Source of the DNA: Bacteroidota bacterium
GTDB taxonomy: Bacteria > Bacteroidota > Bacteroidia > Chitinophagales > Chitinophagaceae
Assembly: GCA_018267615.1 (NCBI GenBank)
Contig: JAFDYD010000044.1
Span: 14,252-78,251 of the forward strand
DNA length: 64,000 nucleotides
Direction of reading: 5' to 3'
Below, piece after piece: positions 16,243 through 25,967 of the stretch; position 1 is the stretch's first letter; every line of letters begins with the position of its first letter. The translations under genes and the position numbers were made by a program. The notes beneath the pieces were generated by a model. That model saw nothing but the letters and a program-made list of their open reading frames with translations, ran no database searches and was not told the DNA's origin.

Positions 16243-18666
16243 TTATTGGATTATTTTTTCGATCCTTGTAATTTTCCCTTCGGCATTTATTCCTTCCAGC
16301 ACGATTCTCAGCCTTCTTGAAATATCATTATTAAAAAACTGGATCGTTACTTTCTGACTTCCTTTCCCGGTTAGAATTAAAGGATTCCAATATAATGTAC
16401 TCCGGATGTCCTCGTCGTTATCGAAATCATTTTTTTGCAAATAATCCGGAGCATAAAATTGTTTTGTTACTGAATAGCCGATGATTCTTGATTGTTCCAA
16501 ACCTTTGATCGTCGGGTCTGGTTTGTTTTTTTCCCCCTTCTTTGTGTAGATTACAATCGCCCCGGAGCCGGAGCCGCCGAATATCATTCCGGAACCAGGA
16601 CGAAATACTTTTACCATTGCAATATCAGCTACTGACTGCCCGGTAAGTTGCGCCGCATCAACCTTCATTTCATTCAAATAAACTGACGGTGACTGTCCGC
16701 GCCACGTTAATGAGGTCTGACCGCCAGCTTGCGTGATCTGCAATCCTGCCACTTTACCTTGGAGGTAACTGAATATATCAGGATAACCCCCAGATGCCGG
16801 GTCACTCAGCAGATCAAAAACATAAGCATCGCCACCGCTAAACAAACCGGATGCATATTCCTCGTCGAGTTTTTGCGCAGCCGATTTTTGTCGCGCTCTT
16901 ACCGTAACGCTCGCAAGCGTTTTCACTTTATCATTGTTCTCTTTAATTCTTGCAGTTTCTTCAGCAATAAATTTATTTTTTCTTAATAGCGCTGAATCTG
17001 CCGCGGTCCATCCGGTATATGTAACTAACAGTGGTTTTACTTTTATGTATCCCCTCACCAAGCCATTATTAATTACAACTGCGGCTTCGCGAGAGAGATT
17101 ACGATTTGTATTGAATTGATAAAATGCTCTCACGGTATCATAAAATACAAGCCCGGTAACACCAAACTTATTACGAGATATTTTTGGCACAGTCATCATT
17201 TCAACGCTGGAATCTTTTTTCTGAAGAATGACATTCATGTTTTCATCACGAGAAATTCGAGAGGGATCAATTCCCAACACCTCAGCAGTGATAGACAAAT
17301 GATCTTCTACCGGATATTTAATTACCGGAATTTTTCCAAGAGCTACCTGATCCCATTTAAAACGCCGCCAGCCATGTGTTAACATAACTAGATCCAGGAA
17401 TTGAGCAGTACTATCGGCTGCATTTAAAAAATAATAATTAGGATCATGTACATAACCTCGAATATCTCCTGTAAGCAACAACCTGGAAATAATATTATCG
17501 TCATTTGTTTTCTTTCCATCAACGTCAGCATCAGTAATCGCCATCGAAAGATTTGTCCGCAATGTGTCCGGCACTGCGATATCGATAATATTTAATCCGC
17601 GTTTGTTCACACCTTTTGTTGTAACAATAAGTTCCGGTGAAAAATTATAAGCATGATTGTTAATAAAAACAACACGTTCGGCGACGGGCAGATCATTGTT
17701 TGCAAATACGGTTATCTGTAAAACGCCCGTTGGCAATTGGTCTACCGGAATCGATCCACCACTCATAAAATTATCTTTCAGATTTACCACTGCCTTATAA
17801 ACCAATTGCTGATTCATGTGTGCAATTACGGTGAGCCGGTCATATTGTTCAGCCTTGTCTGCCGATCTTGAAACGGAGAAAAAAACCTTCTTACCAGTAT
17901 TCATGATACGCATGGATACTCCATCAGGTTTTATTGGCGGAAACGGAGTGCGATGGTCGATCCCTTTCTCATCTTTCCATAATGCATACAATGAATCGTC
18001 TTTCTCTGGAGTTATCAAAAATTTTCCCATGCCATCATGAACGGAATTAAATTCCAGTACATCCTTTCCGGAAGCATCTTTCAAGACGCCTTTTACATTG
18101 ACTGGCGAACCATATTGATCGTTTGCTTTAAAAGCAATATTATTCTCTATACCAGCTATGATATCGCCGCCTTCCGGAAAAAATTGAAAATATGTTTCCG
18201 TAGAGGAAGAAGACATCGTGTTAGTTTTTGCAGAATCCTTTAAAGCGTTAAGCAACCGAATATCTTTTTCAAAAACAAAGGCCGTATCAAAATTCAACAT
18301 CCACGATGTGTACGCTCTGACGTGGAGATGATTTCCTGCGTATTTAACAGGTATATCAAAATTGCCTGCTACAGTAGATTCAAAAAAAGGTGAAATTTTT
18401 CTTTGCAAAATATTTCCATTTCCATCCGATAGCTCAGCGTAAAAATTTTTACTGATCGGTGACGGCTCAATGCCCATGAAAAGATATGCTTTAAACCAAA
18501 TCGTTTCACCGGGATTATATACGTTCTTATCAAATTGCAAATACATTTTTTCCTGCGGAAAATGATCCGCATAAATGCTCATCATCGAATCTATCTTTTG
18601 TCCATACTGGAGTGTCGGAAATGAAAGAATGATGGAGATCACTAACGCAACACGAATTTTGTTCAT
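16243..18666 (-). CDS. MG2-like protein with TonB-receptor plug domain and no barrel
   Basis: An 807-residue exported protein with a signal peptide (about 1-23). The N-terminal part carries the MG2-type motif YLQFDKNVYNPGETIWFKAY of alpha-2-macroglobulin-like proteins, followed by further beta domains. A TonB-plug-like region lies at about 615-715 (SYLQGKVAGLQI, SPSVYLNEM, and a glycine-rich GGSGSGAIVIYTKKG). No 22-strand barrel follows; only about 90 residues remain. This compact architecture is common in Bacteroidota and its function is unknown; a role in binding or presenting ligands at the outer membrane is only inferred. It has its own promoter element at 18684-18691. Confidence 0.82.
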   Translation of the reverse strand: MNKIRVALVISIILSFPTLQYGQKIDSMMSIYADHFPQEKMYLQFDKNVYNPGETIWFKAYLFMGIEPSPISKNFYAELSDGNGNILQRKISPFFESTVAGNFDIPVKYAGNHLHVRAYTSWMLNFDTAFVFEKDIRLLNALKDSAKTNTMSSSSTETYFQFFPEGGDIIAGIENNIAFKANDQYGSPVNVKGVLKDASGKDVLEFNSVHDGMGKFLITPEKDDSLYALWKDEKGIDHRTPFPPIKPDGVSMRIMNTGKKVFFSVSRSADKAEQYDRLTVIAHMNQQLVYKAVVNLKDNFMSGGSIPVDQLPTGVLQITVFANNDLPVAERVVFINNHAYNFSPELIVTTKGVNKRGLNIIDIAVPDTLRTNLSMAITDADVDGKKTNDDNIISRLLLTGDIRGYVHDPNYYFLNAADSTAQFLDLVMLTHGWRRFKWDQVALGKIPVIKYPVEDHLSITAEVLGIDPSRISRDENMNVILQKKDSSVEMMTVPKISRNKFGVTGLVFYDTVRAFYQFNTNRNLSREAAVVINNGLVRGYIKVKPLLVTYTGWTAADSALLRKNKFIAEETARIKENNDKVKTLASVTVRARQKSAAQKLDEEYASGLFSGGDAYVFDLLSDPASGGYPDIFSYLQGKVAGLQITQAGGQTSLTWRGQSPSVYLNEMKVDAAQLTGQSVADIAMVKVFRPGSGMIFGGSGSGAIVIYTKKGEKNKPDPTIKGLEQSRIIGYSVTKQFYAPDYLQKNDFDNDEDIRSTLYWNPLILTGKGSQKVTIQFFNNDISRRLRIVLEGINAEGKITRIEKIIQ

Positions 18667-18683
18667 ACGGTGGCAAATTAATA

Positions 18684-18691
18684 CAAATCTA
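18684..18691 (-). promoter_or_regulatory. -7 element of the MG2/plug gene
   Basis: TAGATTTG on the minus strand is a perfect TAnnTTTG, ending 17 bases before the ATG at 18666. No convincing -33 element is seen at the right distance. Confidence 0.5.
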
Positions 18692-18785
18692 AAGAACCAT
18701 CATTAAACCGGATTTTTTGATTTATGAAAATTCATATCCGGATTTTCTTCATAAATTTCCAGCTTATCATTTAATAGAATCTTTT

Positions 18786-20276
18786 ATGGGTACCTATCCG
18801 GAATATAAACAACACATGCAAAAAATTGCCGACGTAAAAAACACATTGGCGGTTTTACAATGGGACCAGGAAACTTATTTGCCGGCAAAGGGCGCCGCTT
18901 TTCGGGGTCAGCAAATTGCAACATTATCGGAATTGATACATCAACTATCGACCGACAAAAATCTTGGCGACATACTTGAAAATTTGCAATCCGAAAATAA
19001 TCTTAGCGAAAGCGAAAAGAAAAATGTGTCACTTAGTTATGAAGATTATAACAAACAAAAAAAATATACTCCTTCATTTGTAAGATCGATGACCGAAACA
19101 ATATCAAAGAGTTTTCATTCCTGGATTAAGGCAAGAAAAGAAAACTCGTTTGCCGTTTTTGAAAAAGATCTTAGTGAGTTAATAGAATTAAAAAAACAGG
19201 AAACAGATATCCTGGGTTATTCAGCGCATCCTTATGATGCCTTATTGGATGAATTTGAAAAAGGCTGTACCGTTCAATTGCTTGATAAAACTTTTACCGA
19301 AGTCAGGCCTTCTTTAAAAAATTTACTTGATCAGATTACCACGCAGAAACAGGTTGATGACTCTTTCTTATATCAGCATTTTCCTAAACAGGATCAATGG
19401 AACTACGGAATTTACCTGATAGATCAATTGGGGTTTGACAAAGAAGCCGGGCGACAGGACATATCTGAACATCCTTTCACAACAAGTTTTAATAAAAACG
19501 ATGTGAGGATCACTACGCGTGTCAATGAAAATGATTTTAACAACATGACCTGGAGTTGTATTCATGAAACCGGTCACGCACTTTACGAACAAGGACTTGC
19601 TGAAAGCGAATATGGATTACCGTGCGGTGAATATGCATCCCTCAGCATTCATGAATCACAATCAAGATTGTGGGAGAATAATATTGGGAGAAGTTCTGGC
19701 TTCTGGAAATACCAGTATCCAACATTGAAACAATATTTTCCGGAACAGTTTAAAAAAACATCGTTAGAAAATTTTTACAAGGGAATCAACAAAGTGGTTC
19801 CTTCATTTATCAGGACCGAAGCCGATGAGTTGACTTACCATTTTCATGTTATGATCAGGTATGAACTTGAAAAAAAATTGATAGAGGGAACACTCACCAC
19901 TCATGATATTCCCGCTTATTGGAACGAACAATATTTAAAATATCTGGATGTAAATGTGCCTGATGATATGAGAGGTTGTTTGCAGGATGTGCATTGGAGT
20001 CACGGGAGCTTTGGATATTTTGCGACATATAGTTTGGGTAGTTTTTATGCAGCTCAATTATTTGCGGCGGCTAAAAAACAAATTCCTGACCTCAATGAAT
20101 CAATAGAAAATGGAAATACTGCCCCACTTTTAAAATGGTTAAGAAACCAAATACATCAATTTGGACGTATGTATACAAGTGAAGAGTTATGTATGAAAGC
20201 CAGCGGGGAAGTACTCAATATTGGGTATTTTATGCAGTATGTTATTGACAAATACAGTAAAATTTACGAATTTTGA
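18786..20276 (+). CDS. M32 family metallocarboxypeptidase (Taq type)
   Basis: A cytoplasmic zinc carboxypeptidase with broad C-terminal specificity. From the ATG at 18786 it has 496 residues, the normal length; the frame is open to 18717, but the 23 extra residues are not like the family, which starts near YPEYKQHMQKIADV. Key motifs are HPF in SEHPFTTSF (about 228), the zinc site HETGH (about 260-264) and the downstream Glu in SIHESQSRLWEN. The C-terminal DDMRGCLQDVHWSHGSFGY region is typical. The stop is 19 bases before the start of the following lipoprotein gene. Confidence 0.94.
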   Translation: MGTYPEYKQHMQKIADVKNTLAVLQWDQETYLPAKGAAFRGQQIATLSELIHQLSTDKNLGDILENLQSENNLSESEKKNVSLSYEDYNKQKKYTPSFVRSMTETISKSFHSWIKARKENSFAVFEKDLSELIELKKQETDILGYSAHPYDALLDEFEKGCTVQLLDKTFTEVRPSLKNLLDQITTQKQVDDSFLYQHFPKQDQWNYGIYLIDQLGFDKEAGRQDISEHPFTTSFNKNDVRITTRVNENDFNNMTWSCIHETGHALYEQGLAESEYGLPCGEYASLSIHESQSRLWENNIGRSSGFWKYQYPTLKQYFPEQFKKTSLENFYKGINKVVPSFIRTEADELTYHFHVMIRYELEKKLIEGTLTTHDIPAYWNEQYLKYLDVNVPDDMRGCLQDVHWSHGSFGYFATYSLGSFYAAQLFAAAKKQIPDLNESIENGNTAPLLKWLRNQIHQFGRMYTSEELCMKASGEVLNIGYFMQYVIDKYSKIYEF

Positions 20277-20295
20277 ACTATTAGAAGATCCTCTT

Positions 20296-20709
20296 ATGAA
20301 AAAACAAATCTTCATCTCATTATTATTGATTGCAGGCATTTCTCCATCCTGCAAGAAATATATTCAGCAGCAACAACAGAATGCACTTGAGAGTGTGATT
20401 ACAAACGGTACATGGATCGTGACCAGGTATGTCGAAAATGGATCTGATATCACACCATCATTTTCAGGTTATGTTTTTAAATTCAACTCCGATGGAACAG
20501 TAACGGGCACAAAGGCAAGCAACGTAGACAATGGAACCTGGTCCGGCAATGTGTCCAACAAAACCATCACTTCGGACTTTCCTTCGGCAGCTACACCAAT
20601 CGATAAATTAAATGCGGTTTGGAAGATTACGGACAGCTATGTCGATTCTGTAGCGGCTAGTACGACAATTAATGCAAACACAAATATTCTTAACTTACAC
20701 AAACAATAG
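20296..20709 (+). CDS. Small lipocalin-like lipoprotein
   Basis: A 137-residue protein with a lipoprotein-type signal: KKQIFISLLLIAGISPSC, with the probable lipidated Cys at 19 followed by KK. The rest is beta-rich with a pattern NGTWIVTRYVENGSD, FKFNSDGTVTG and NGTWSG, as in small lipocalin-like domains of Bacteroidota. The role is unknown; it is probably anchored to a periplasmic membrane face. The frame extends upstream into the M32 gene but the ATG at 20296 gives the proper signal peptide. It lies 19 bases after the M32 gene and may be cotranscribed. Confidence 0.72.
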   Translation: MKKQIFISLLLIAGISPSCKKYIQQQQQNALESVITNGTWIVTRYVENGSDITPSFSGYVFKFNSDGTVTGTKASNVDNGTWSGNVSNKTITSDFPSAATPIDKLNAVWKITDSYVDSVAASTTINANTNILNLHKQ

Positions 20710-21085
20710 TTTTTTACCGCGTATTTAATATCTGCAGGCCTGTTTTTAGCAACCGGAAGATTAATAGGTTTAATTCAATCATCAATTTCAATATCGTTAG
20801 ATTTAACAAGAGAAACTTTCAATTTTGCGGGAATACCTTTGGGTCAATTTCATCGTATCTCTAAATGTTAACCCGTAGGATTTTAATTTTTGAATGGTAT
20901 CGTCGGATGTTATGAACAATTTTGGAAATAGTTCCACGTTATTTGTTTCAACAGATCAAAAAGGATATAATATATCTAAGGATCTTGTACCCTTAATCCC
21001 TAAGACCAGTATCTTATTCTTCAACCATTTTGAGGACATTTGTGCTGTTCCCTTTGAAAACACTCAAAGAAATACATAATTCAAA
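20710..21085 (+). other. Non-coding region upstream of the PKD protein gene
   Basis: A 376-base stretch without a convincing gene. It contains a perfect -7 motif TACCTTTG at 20834-20841 with no matching -33. If used, it would give the PKD-protein mRNA a leader of nearly 240 bases. A 61-codon frame at 20894-21079 is present but shows no recognisable protein character. Confidence 0.45.
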
Positions 21086-24000
21086 ATGGCCCTTCCGTTG
21101 AATAGAAAACTACTTTTTCCTTTTATTATAAGTCTCTTGACCGCATTTATTGTGAATGGTCAAGCGCCTGTTGTTAGTTCTTCGGCGACTGTCTATTCAG
21201 GTTGTCCGCCTTTGGTTGTTAACTTTTCTGGTAGTGCAACTAATGGCCCTATACTTACCTGGACTTGGAATTTTGGCGGCGCGCCACCTAATGTTTCGTC
21301 TTCAACAAGTAATGGTCAGAATCCAGTTATCGTTTTTAATACGCCGGGGACATATATTGTTAATCTGACTGCAACAAATGCGAGCGGTAGTGGTGCTGCT
21401 CTGCCAATAACAATTACAGTTAATCCAACACCTGTTGCCGACTTTTCTACAATGGATACGTTAGGATGTGCTCCATTCCACGTAAACTTCACCGATAATT
21501 CGAATGGAGGTGGAGGCGGGGCTACTATCACATCACGCACATGGTTTTTTGGTGATGGCGGTGTATCATCTGCAACAAATCCATCACATATATTTAATTT
21601 ACCCGGAAACTACGCGGTGAACCTACAGGTGACAAATAACTTCGGATGCCAGGGAACAGCTAGTTTGAAAACAAAAACTGGTTATATTGTAGTTACTCCC
21701 GGAGTACTACCAAATTTTAGTGATTCCTTATCTTCCAGTTGCAAACCGCCAACTACTGCATTTTTTGATAACCAGACTTCGGGTCCTGGAGTAATAACAT
21801 ATAGCTGGAAATTTGGTGACGGAGCTACAGCTGGAAACATATTGAATCCATCGCATGTTTATGCAGCGGCCGGATCCTATCCTGTCACGTTGATTGCGAG
21901 CAGCAGCGCCGGCTGCATTGATTCGGCTACAAACACGACAGTAATCAACTCCGGAATTGTTTCGTCCACGTTTACTGCTCCCGATAGTGTGTGTGTAGGA
22001 GCTGCTGTTGTATTTCAGAACACATCTTCGCCTACACCCAACAGCTCATCATGGAGTTTTGGAGACGGCGGCACATCTGTGGTATCAAATCCTATTTATA
22101 CTTATGCTGCAGCTGGAAATTATACTGTTCGCCTGAATAATAGTTTTGCCAGTTGCAATGATTCTGTGAACAAAATAATTCATGTTGTAAATCCACCGGT
22201 TTCACAATTCACAGGAACTAACGTGGCCAGTTGTAAACCTCCGTTAACTGTAAATTTCCAGGATCAATCTACTGGCGCAACAAGCTGGTTATGGGATTTT
22301 GGTGATGGCACGACATCAACGCTGCAGAATCCTTCTCATACTTATACAACTTTTGGACAATTCAATGTTAGGCTCACTGCAACTAATGCGTCAGGATGTA
22401 GCAACCTCATTGTAAAAACAGGATTCGCCCAAGTGGTGCCACCAACAGTAAGAATCAGCAATTTGCCTGGTTATGGTTGTGCTCCTTTCAATTTCAACCC
22501 AACGATTGTCGATACCGTGGTCGATGGTATTGCAAGTTATTCGTGGGATTTTGGAAACGGAAATACCTATAATGGTCCAAACCCTCCAACGCAAGTTTAT
22601 GGTGCAGGTAAATACACTGTAAAACTTGTTATTACTTCTACGGGAGGATGTACGGCTTCATACACAGATACGATAAAAGTTGGAACAGTTAAACCCACAC
22701 CTGCATTTGCTGCAACTCCCTTGACTGTTTGCATTGGCCAAAGTATTCAATTCACTGATCAATCCACGGGAGGAGCAAATCAGTGGTTATGGAATTTTGG
22801 AGACGGAGGCTTATCATCGACTCAAAGTCCAACTTATGTTTATACCGCTCCGGGCACTTATTCAGTCAAATTAATTGCATATAACAATGGATGTTTGGAT
22901 TCTATCACGAAAGTTAATTACGTTACTGTTAACCCACCTCAATCAAAATTCAAGTATAGTTATAATTGCTCGAATAAAAATCAATACACATTTACCGATG
23001 CATCACTAGGCGCGACTTCATGGGACTGGGATTTTGGTGACGGATCACCGCATTATACTGGTGGACCTAACCCACCTTTACATATCTATCCTGCTATTGG
23101 GGGAACGTATACGGTTACCTTATTAGTCGGTGGAGCAGGATGTTCTAACTCAAGCAGTCAGCTCATAAAGGTTTTGCAAGGAACAGTTTTCGTGTTCACT
23201 GCTAATCCGATTTGTGTGAACACGCTGTTTTATACAAACCCAGCTCCGGCCGATCCGAACAATTTTGGATTTTTCTACTACGATTTTGGAGACGGAACTC
23301 CCGTGGTTGGTCCAACACGAAACGGAAGTTATCCGCATATTTATTCAGTAGCAGGAACCTACAATGTAAAAGTAACTGCTACAGATACTACAGGTTGTCC
23401 TGATTCAACAACCCACATTATAAAAGTGAACGGACCGACCGCGAAATTCACAGCTCCGGTTACGCAGTCGTGTGGTAGCCTAACGGCCAACTTTACGGAT
23501 CAATCCACAGGTACCGTGGCAATACAAAGCTGGTTCTGGGATTTTGGCGACGGTTCAACATCAACACAACAAAGTCCAACGCATACATATTCGACCCAAG
23601 GAATCTATCCTGTAAAATTAAAAGTCACCGATGTATCTGGTTGTGTGGACAGTTTAGTAAAAAGTAATTACATCACAGTTTCTATTCCAGTGGCAAAATT
23701 CACTACTATCGATTCCATGTTCTGCCCAAGTTCGTTGATCAAATTTACCAATGCTTCTGTTGGAGGTTTCGCACCAATATATTCCTGGGATTTTGGAAAT
23801 GGAACTTATTCTGGAACGAATCCGCCTTTGCATAACTATTCATCGATCGGAAAATATACTGTTTCACTGAAGATAACGGATATGTATAACTGCACGAGCA
23901 CATACACAAAAACAAATTACATAAATATAGATACCCCGGTTGCTGCATTCAAAATAGATGATTCTGTGGCGTCTTGTCCACCATTGTTGGTTCACTTCAC

Positions 24001-25942
24001 ATTTGCAGGTAGCTATTATAAATCTGTATTATGGAATTTCGGACCGAATGAAGGCGTAACTGACTCGTTGAATACGCAGCACTTATACGGAATTCCAAAT
24101 ACTTACTTCCCGTCACTTACTGTTACAAGCCCCGGTGGTTGTATTGCTACCGTCTCGAAAAAAGTTGTAGTGAATGGTCCATATGGGAATTTTACATACT
24201 CCCCGCTTGGAGGATGTGACACACTAACAGTTAACTTTAGCGTGGCGACAAGTGGCGTTGTAGGGTATATCTGGTATTTCGGCAATAGTGATAGCATTCA
24301 AAATACTAATCCTTCTGTAAATTATACTTATACAAGACCCGGCACTTATTTACCTGTATTGAAATTAGTAGACTCCCTGAATTGTAATGTGGCGGTTCCC
24401 GGTAGTCTCCCAATTGTTATCGATAGCGTAAAAGCAAAATTCATATCGGATAAAAATGTACTGTGCACAAACGGAAGTATCTCCTTTACTGATACATCTT
24501 ATAAAATGACTGGCACAGTTATAACAAATTATTTCTGGGATTTTGGAGATGGAAGCCCGACACTATCAGGCATGTTTAAAAATCCGTCGCATTTTTATTC
24601 CACACCAGGAGCATACACTGTTAAGATGGTTGTAACCACTCAATTCGGTTGCCAGGATTCTACAACCAGTTTGGTCAAAATTGTTGCTAATCCGGTAATC
24701 GGTATCAACGGAGTTGTTTCACAATGCGTGACCGCCACACTAAATTTCTCAGGTAGTGTTATTGTTCCTGATACCTCAGCATACAAATGGTCATGGGATT
24801 TTGATAATGGCCAGACATCGCTGCTGCAAACACCACCTGCGCAAATTTATAATAAGGCGGGACATTATATCGTGCAACTAACGGCCACCAATAGTAGCAA
24901 TTGTAGCACTACGGATTCGGCAGATCTTTTCATATATCCAATACCAAATGTATCAGCGGGAGCCGACACAACGATTTGTCTCGGTCAAAGTCTCACTCTT
25001 AATGCAACAGGTGCAGCGGGATACCAGTGGTTACCGCCGACGAATGTCGATCTTAGTTGTACTAATTGTGCAAACCCTGTGACATTACCGATAGTTACTA
25101 CGTCTTATTATGTAACCGGTACAAGTCCCGATGGTTGTCAAGCCACTGATACCATCGTCGTAAAAGTAAATGGCCCTGTAACTGTTTCCGTATATCCTAC
25201 AGCAGATTCAGTGTGTCTTGGTCAAAGTACTCAACTCTCCGCAAGTGGCACCGATGTATATAGATGGTCACCGGTGGCAGGATTAAATAATCCAAATATT
25301 GCAAATCCAATAGCTACCCCTTCTACATCTACCAACTACCAGGTAATTGGCAGCGACAGCAAATTCTGTTTCAGCGATACTCAATATGTACAAATAAGCG
25401 TCTTCAATTATCCAACAATAAATGTGGGCCCTGATGTTACGATCGCGGTCGGTTCTTCATATCAAATTCCTGGTTCCGGATCGCCGGATATTGTGTCGAT
25501 TAATTGGTTCCCGACAACTGGATTGAGTTGCACCAACTGCCTATCGCCGTTGGCAACTCCGAAAAACACAACAACATATATCAGCACTGTAACAAATAAT
25601 GGAACATGTACAGCATCAGATAGCATTAAGATAACCGTGATTTGTGATAACAATAATTTCTTTGTGCCAAATACATTCTCACCAAATGGAGATGGTATGA
25701 ATGATGTTTTCTATGTTCGTGGAAAAGGATTAAATATTATTCCGTCGATGATCGTATATAATCGTTGGGGGCAAATAGTATTCGAGAAGAGAGATTTCGC
25801 TCCGAATGATCCATCGGTGGGATGGGATGGAAATTTCAATGGTAAGAAAGCACCATCCGATGTATACATTTATACAATCGAGATCATTTGCGACAATTCA
25901 ACGTTAATCCCTTATCATGGAAATATTACCCTGATCAGATAA
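21086..25942 (+). CDS. Giant PKD-repeat surface protein with T9SS type B sorting domain
   Basis: A 1618-residue secreted protein with a signal peptide ending near VNGQ (about 1-25). I count about 15 PKD-like repeats with variants of W-D-F-G-D-G (for example WLWDFGDGTTST and WFWDFGDGSTST), spaced 80-95 residues, up to about residue 1280. Three Ig-like segments with a C-x-G-Q-S pattern follow. The last 90 residues are a CHU_C/gliding-motility-type C-terminal domain: NTFSPNGDGMNDVF, YNRWGQIVFE, GWDGNFNGKK and a terminal ITLIR. This tail directs export by the type IX system. The partner PorP/SprF gene follows 25 bases downstream. An adhesin or matrix role is inferred from the architecture. Confidence 0.93.
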   Translation: MALPLNRKLLFPFIISLLTAFIVNGQAPVVSSSATVYSGCPPLVVNFSGSATNGPILTWTWNFGGAPPNVSSSTSNGQNPVIVFNTPGTYIVNLTATNASGSGAALPITITVNPTPVADFSTMDTLGCAPFHVNFTDNSNGGGGGATITSRTWFFGDGGVSSATNPSHIFNLPGNYAVNLQVTNNFGCQGTASLKTKTGYIVVTPGVLPNFSDSLSSSCKPPTTAFFDNQTSGPGVITYSWKFGDGATAGNILNPSHVYAAAGSYPVTLIASSSAGCIDSATNTTVINSGIVSSTFTAPDSVCVGAAVVFQNTSSPTPNSSSWSFGDGGTSVVSNPIYTYAAAGNYTVRLNNSFASCNDSVNKIIHVVNPPVSQFTGTNVASCKPPLTVNFQDQSTGATSWLWDFGDGTTSTLQNPSHTYTTFGQFNVRLTATNASGCSNLIVKTGFAQVVPPTVRISNLPGYGCAPFNFNPTIVDTVVDGIASYSWDFGNGNTYNGPNPPTQVYGAGKYTVKLVITSTGGCTASYTDTIKVGTVKPTPAFAATPLTVCIGQSIQFTDQSTGGANQWLWNFGDGGLSSTQSPTYVYTAPGTYSVKLIAYNNGCLDSITKVNYVTVNPPQSKFKYSYNCSNKNQYTFTDASLGATSWDWDFGDGSPHYTGGPNPPLHIYPAIGGTYTVTLLVGGAGCSNSSSQLIKVLQGTVFVFTANPICVNTLFYTNPAPADPNNFGFFYYDFGDGTPVVGPTRNGSYPHIYSVAGTYNVKVTATDTTGCPDSTTHIIKVNGPTAKFTAPVTQSCGSLTANFTDQSTGTVAIQSWFWDFGDGSTSTQQSPTHTYSTQGIYPVKLKVTDVSGCVDSLVKSNYITVSIPVAKFTTIDSMFCPSSLIKFTNASVGGFAPIYSWDFGNGTYSGTNPPLHNYSSIGKYTVSLKITDMYNCTSTYTKTNYINIDTPVAAFKIDDSVASCPPLLVHFTFAGSYYKSVLWNFGPNEGVTDSLNTQHLYGIPNTYFPSLTVTSPGGCIATVSKKVVVNGPYGNFTYSPLGGCDTLTVNFSVATSGVVGYIWYFGNSDSIQNTNPSVNYTYTRPGTYLPVLKLVDSLNCNVAVPGSLPIVIDSVKAKFISDKNVLCTNGSISFTDTSYKMTGTVITNYFWDFGDGSPTLSGMFKNPSHFYSTPGAYTVKMVVTTQFGCQDSTTSLVKIVANPVIGINGVVSQCVTATLNFSGSVIVPDTSAYKWSWDFDNGQTSLLQTPPAQIYNKAGHYIVQLTATNSSNCSTTDSADLFIYPIPNVSAGADTTICLGQSLTLNATGAAGYQWLPPTNVDLSCTNCANPVTLPIVTTSYYVTGTSPDGCQATDTIVVKVNGPVTVSVYPTADSVCLGQSTQLSASGTDVYRWSPVAGLNNPNIANPIATPSTSTNYQVIGSDSKFCFSDTQYVQISVFNYPTINVGPDVTIAVGSSYQIPGSGSPDIVSINWFPTTGLSCTNCLSPLATPKNTTTYISTVTNNGTCTASDSIKITVICDNNNFFVPNTFSPNGDGMNDVFYVRGKGLNIIPSMIVYNRWGQIVFEKRDFAPNDPSVGWDGNFNGKKAPSDVYIYTIEIICDNSTLIPYHGNITLIR

Positions 25943-25967
25943 AGAAAAAATCACTTTACCCAGAAAA

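Noticed and set aside
20894..21079. 61-codon open frame ending six bases before the PKD-protein start
   Set aside because: No signal peptide, no recognisable motif and an ordinary amino-acid mix; it may be chance. A leader peptide cannot be excluded, but nothing supports one.
21086..25100. Tandem DNA repeats or a CRISPR-like array
   Set aside because: The periodicity is at protein level (PKD domains of 80-95 residues with diverged codons), not exact DNA repeats with spacers.
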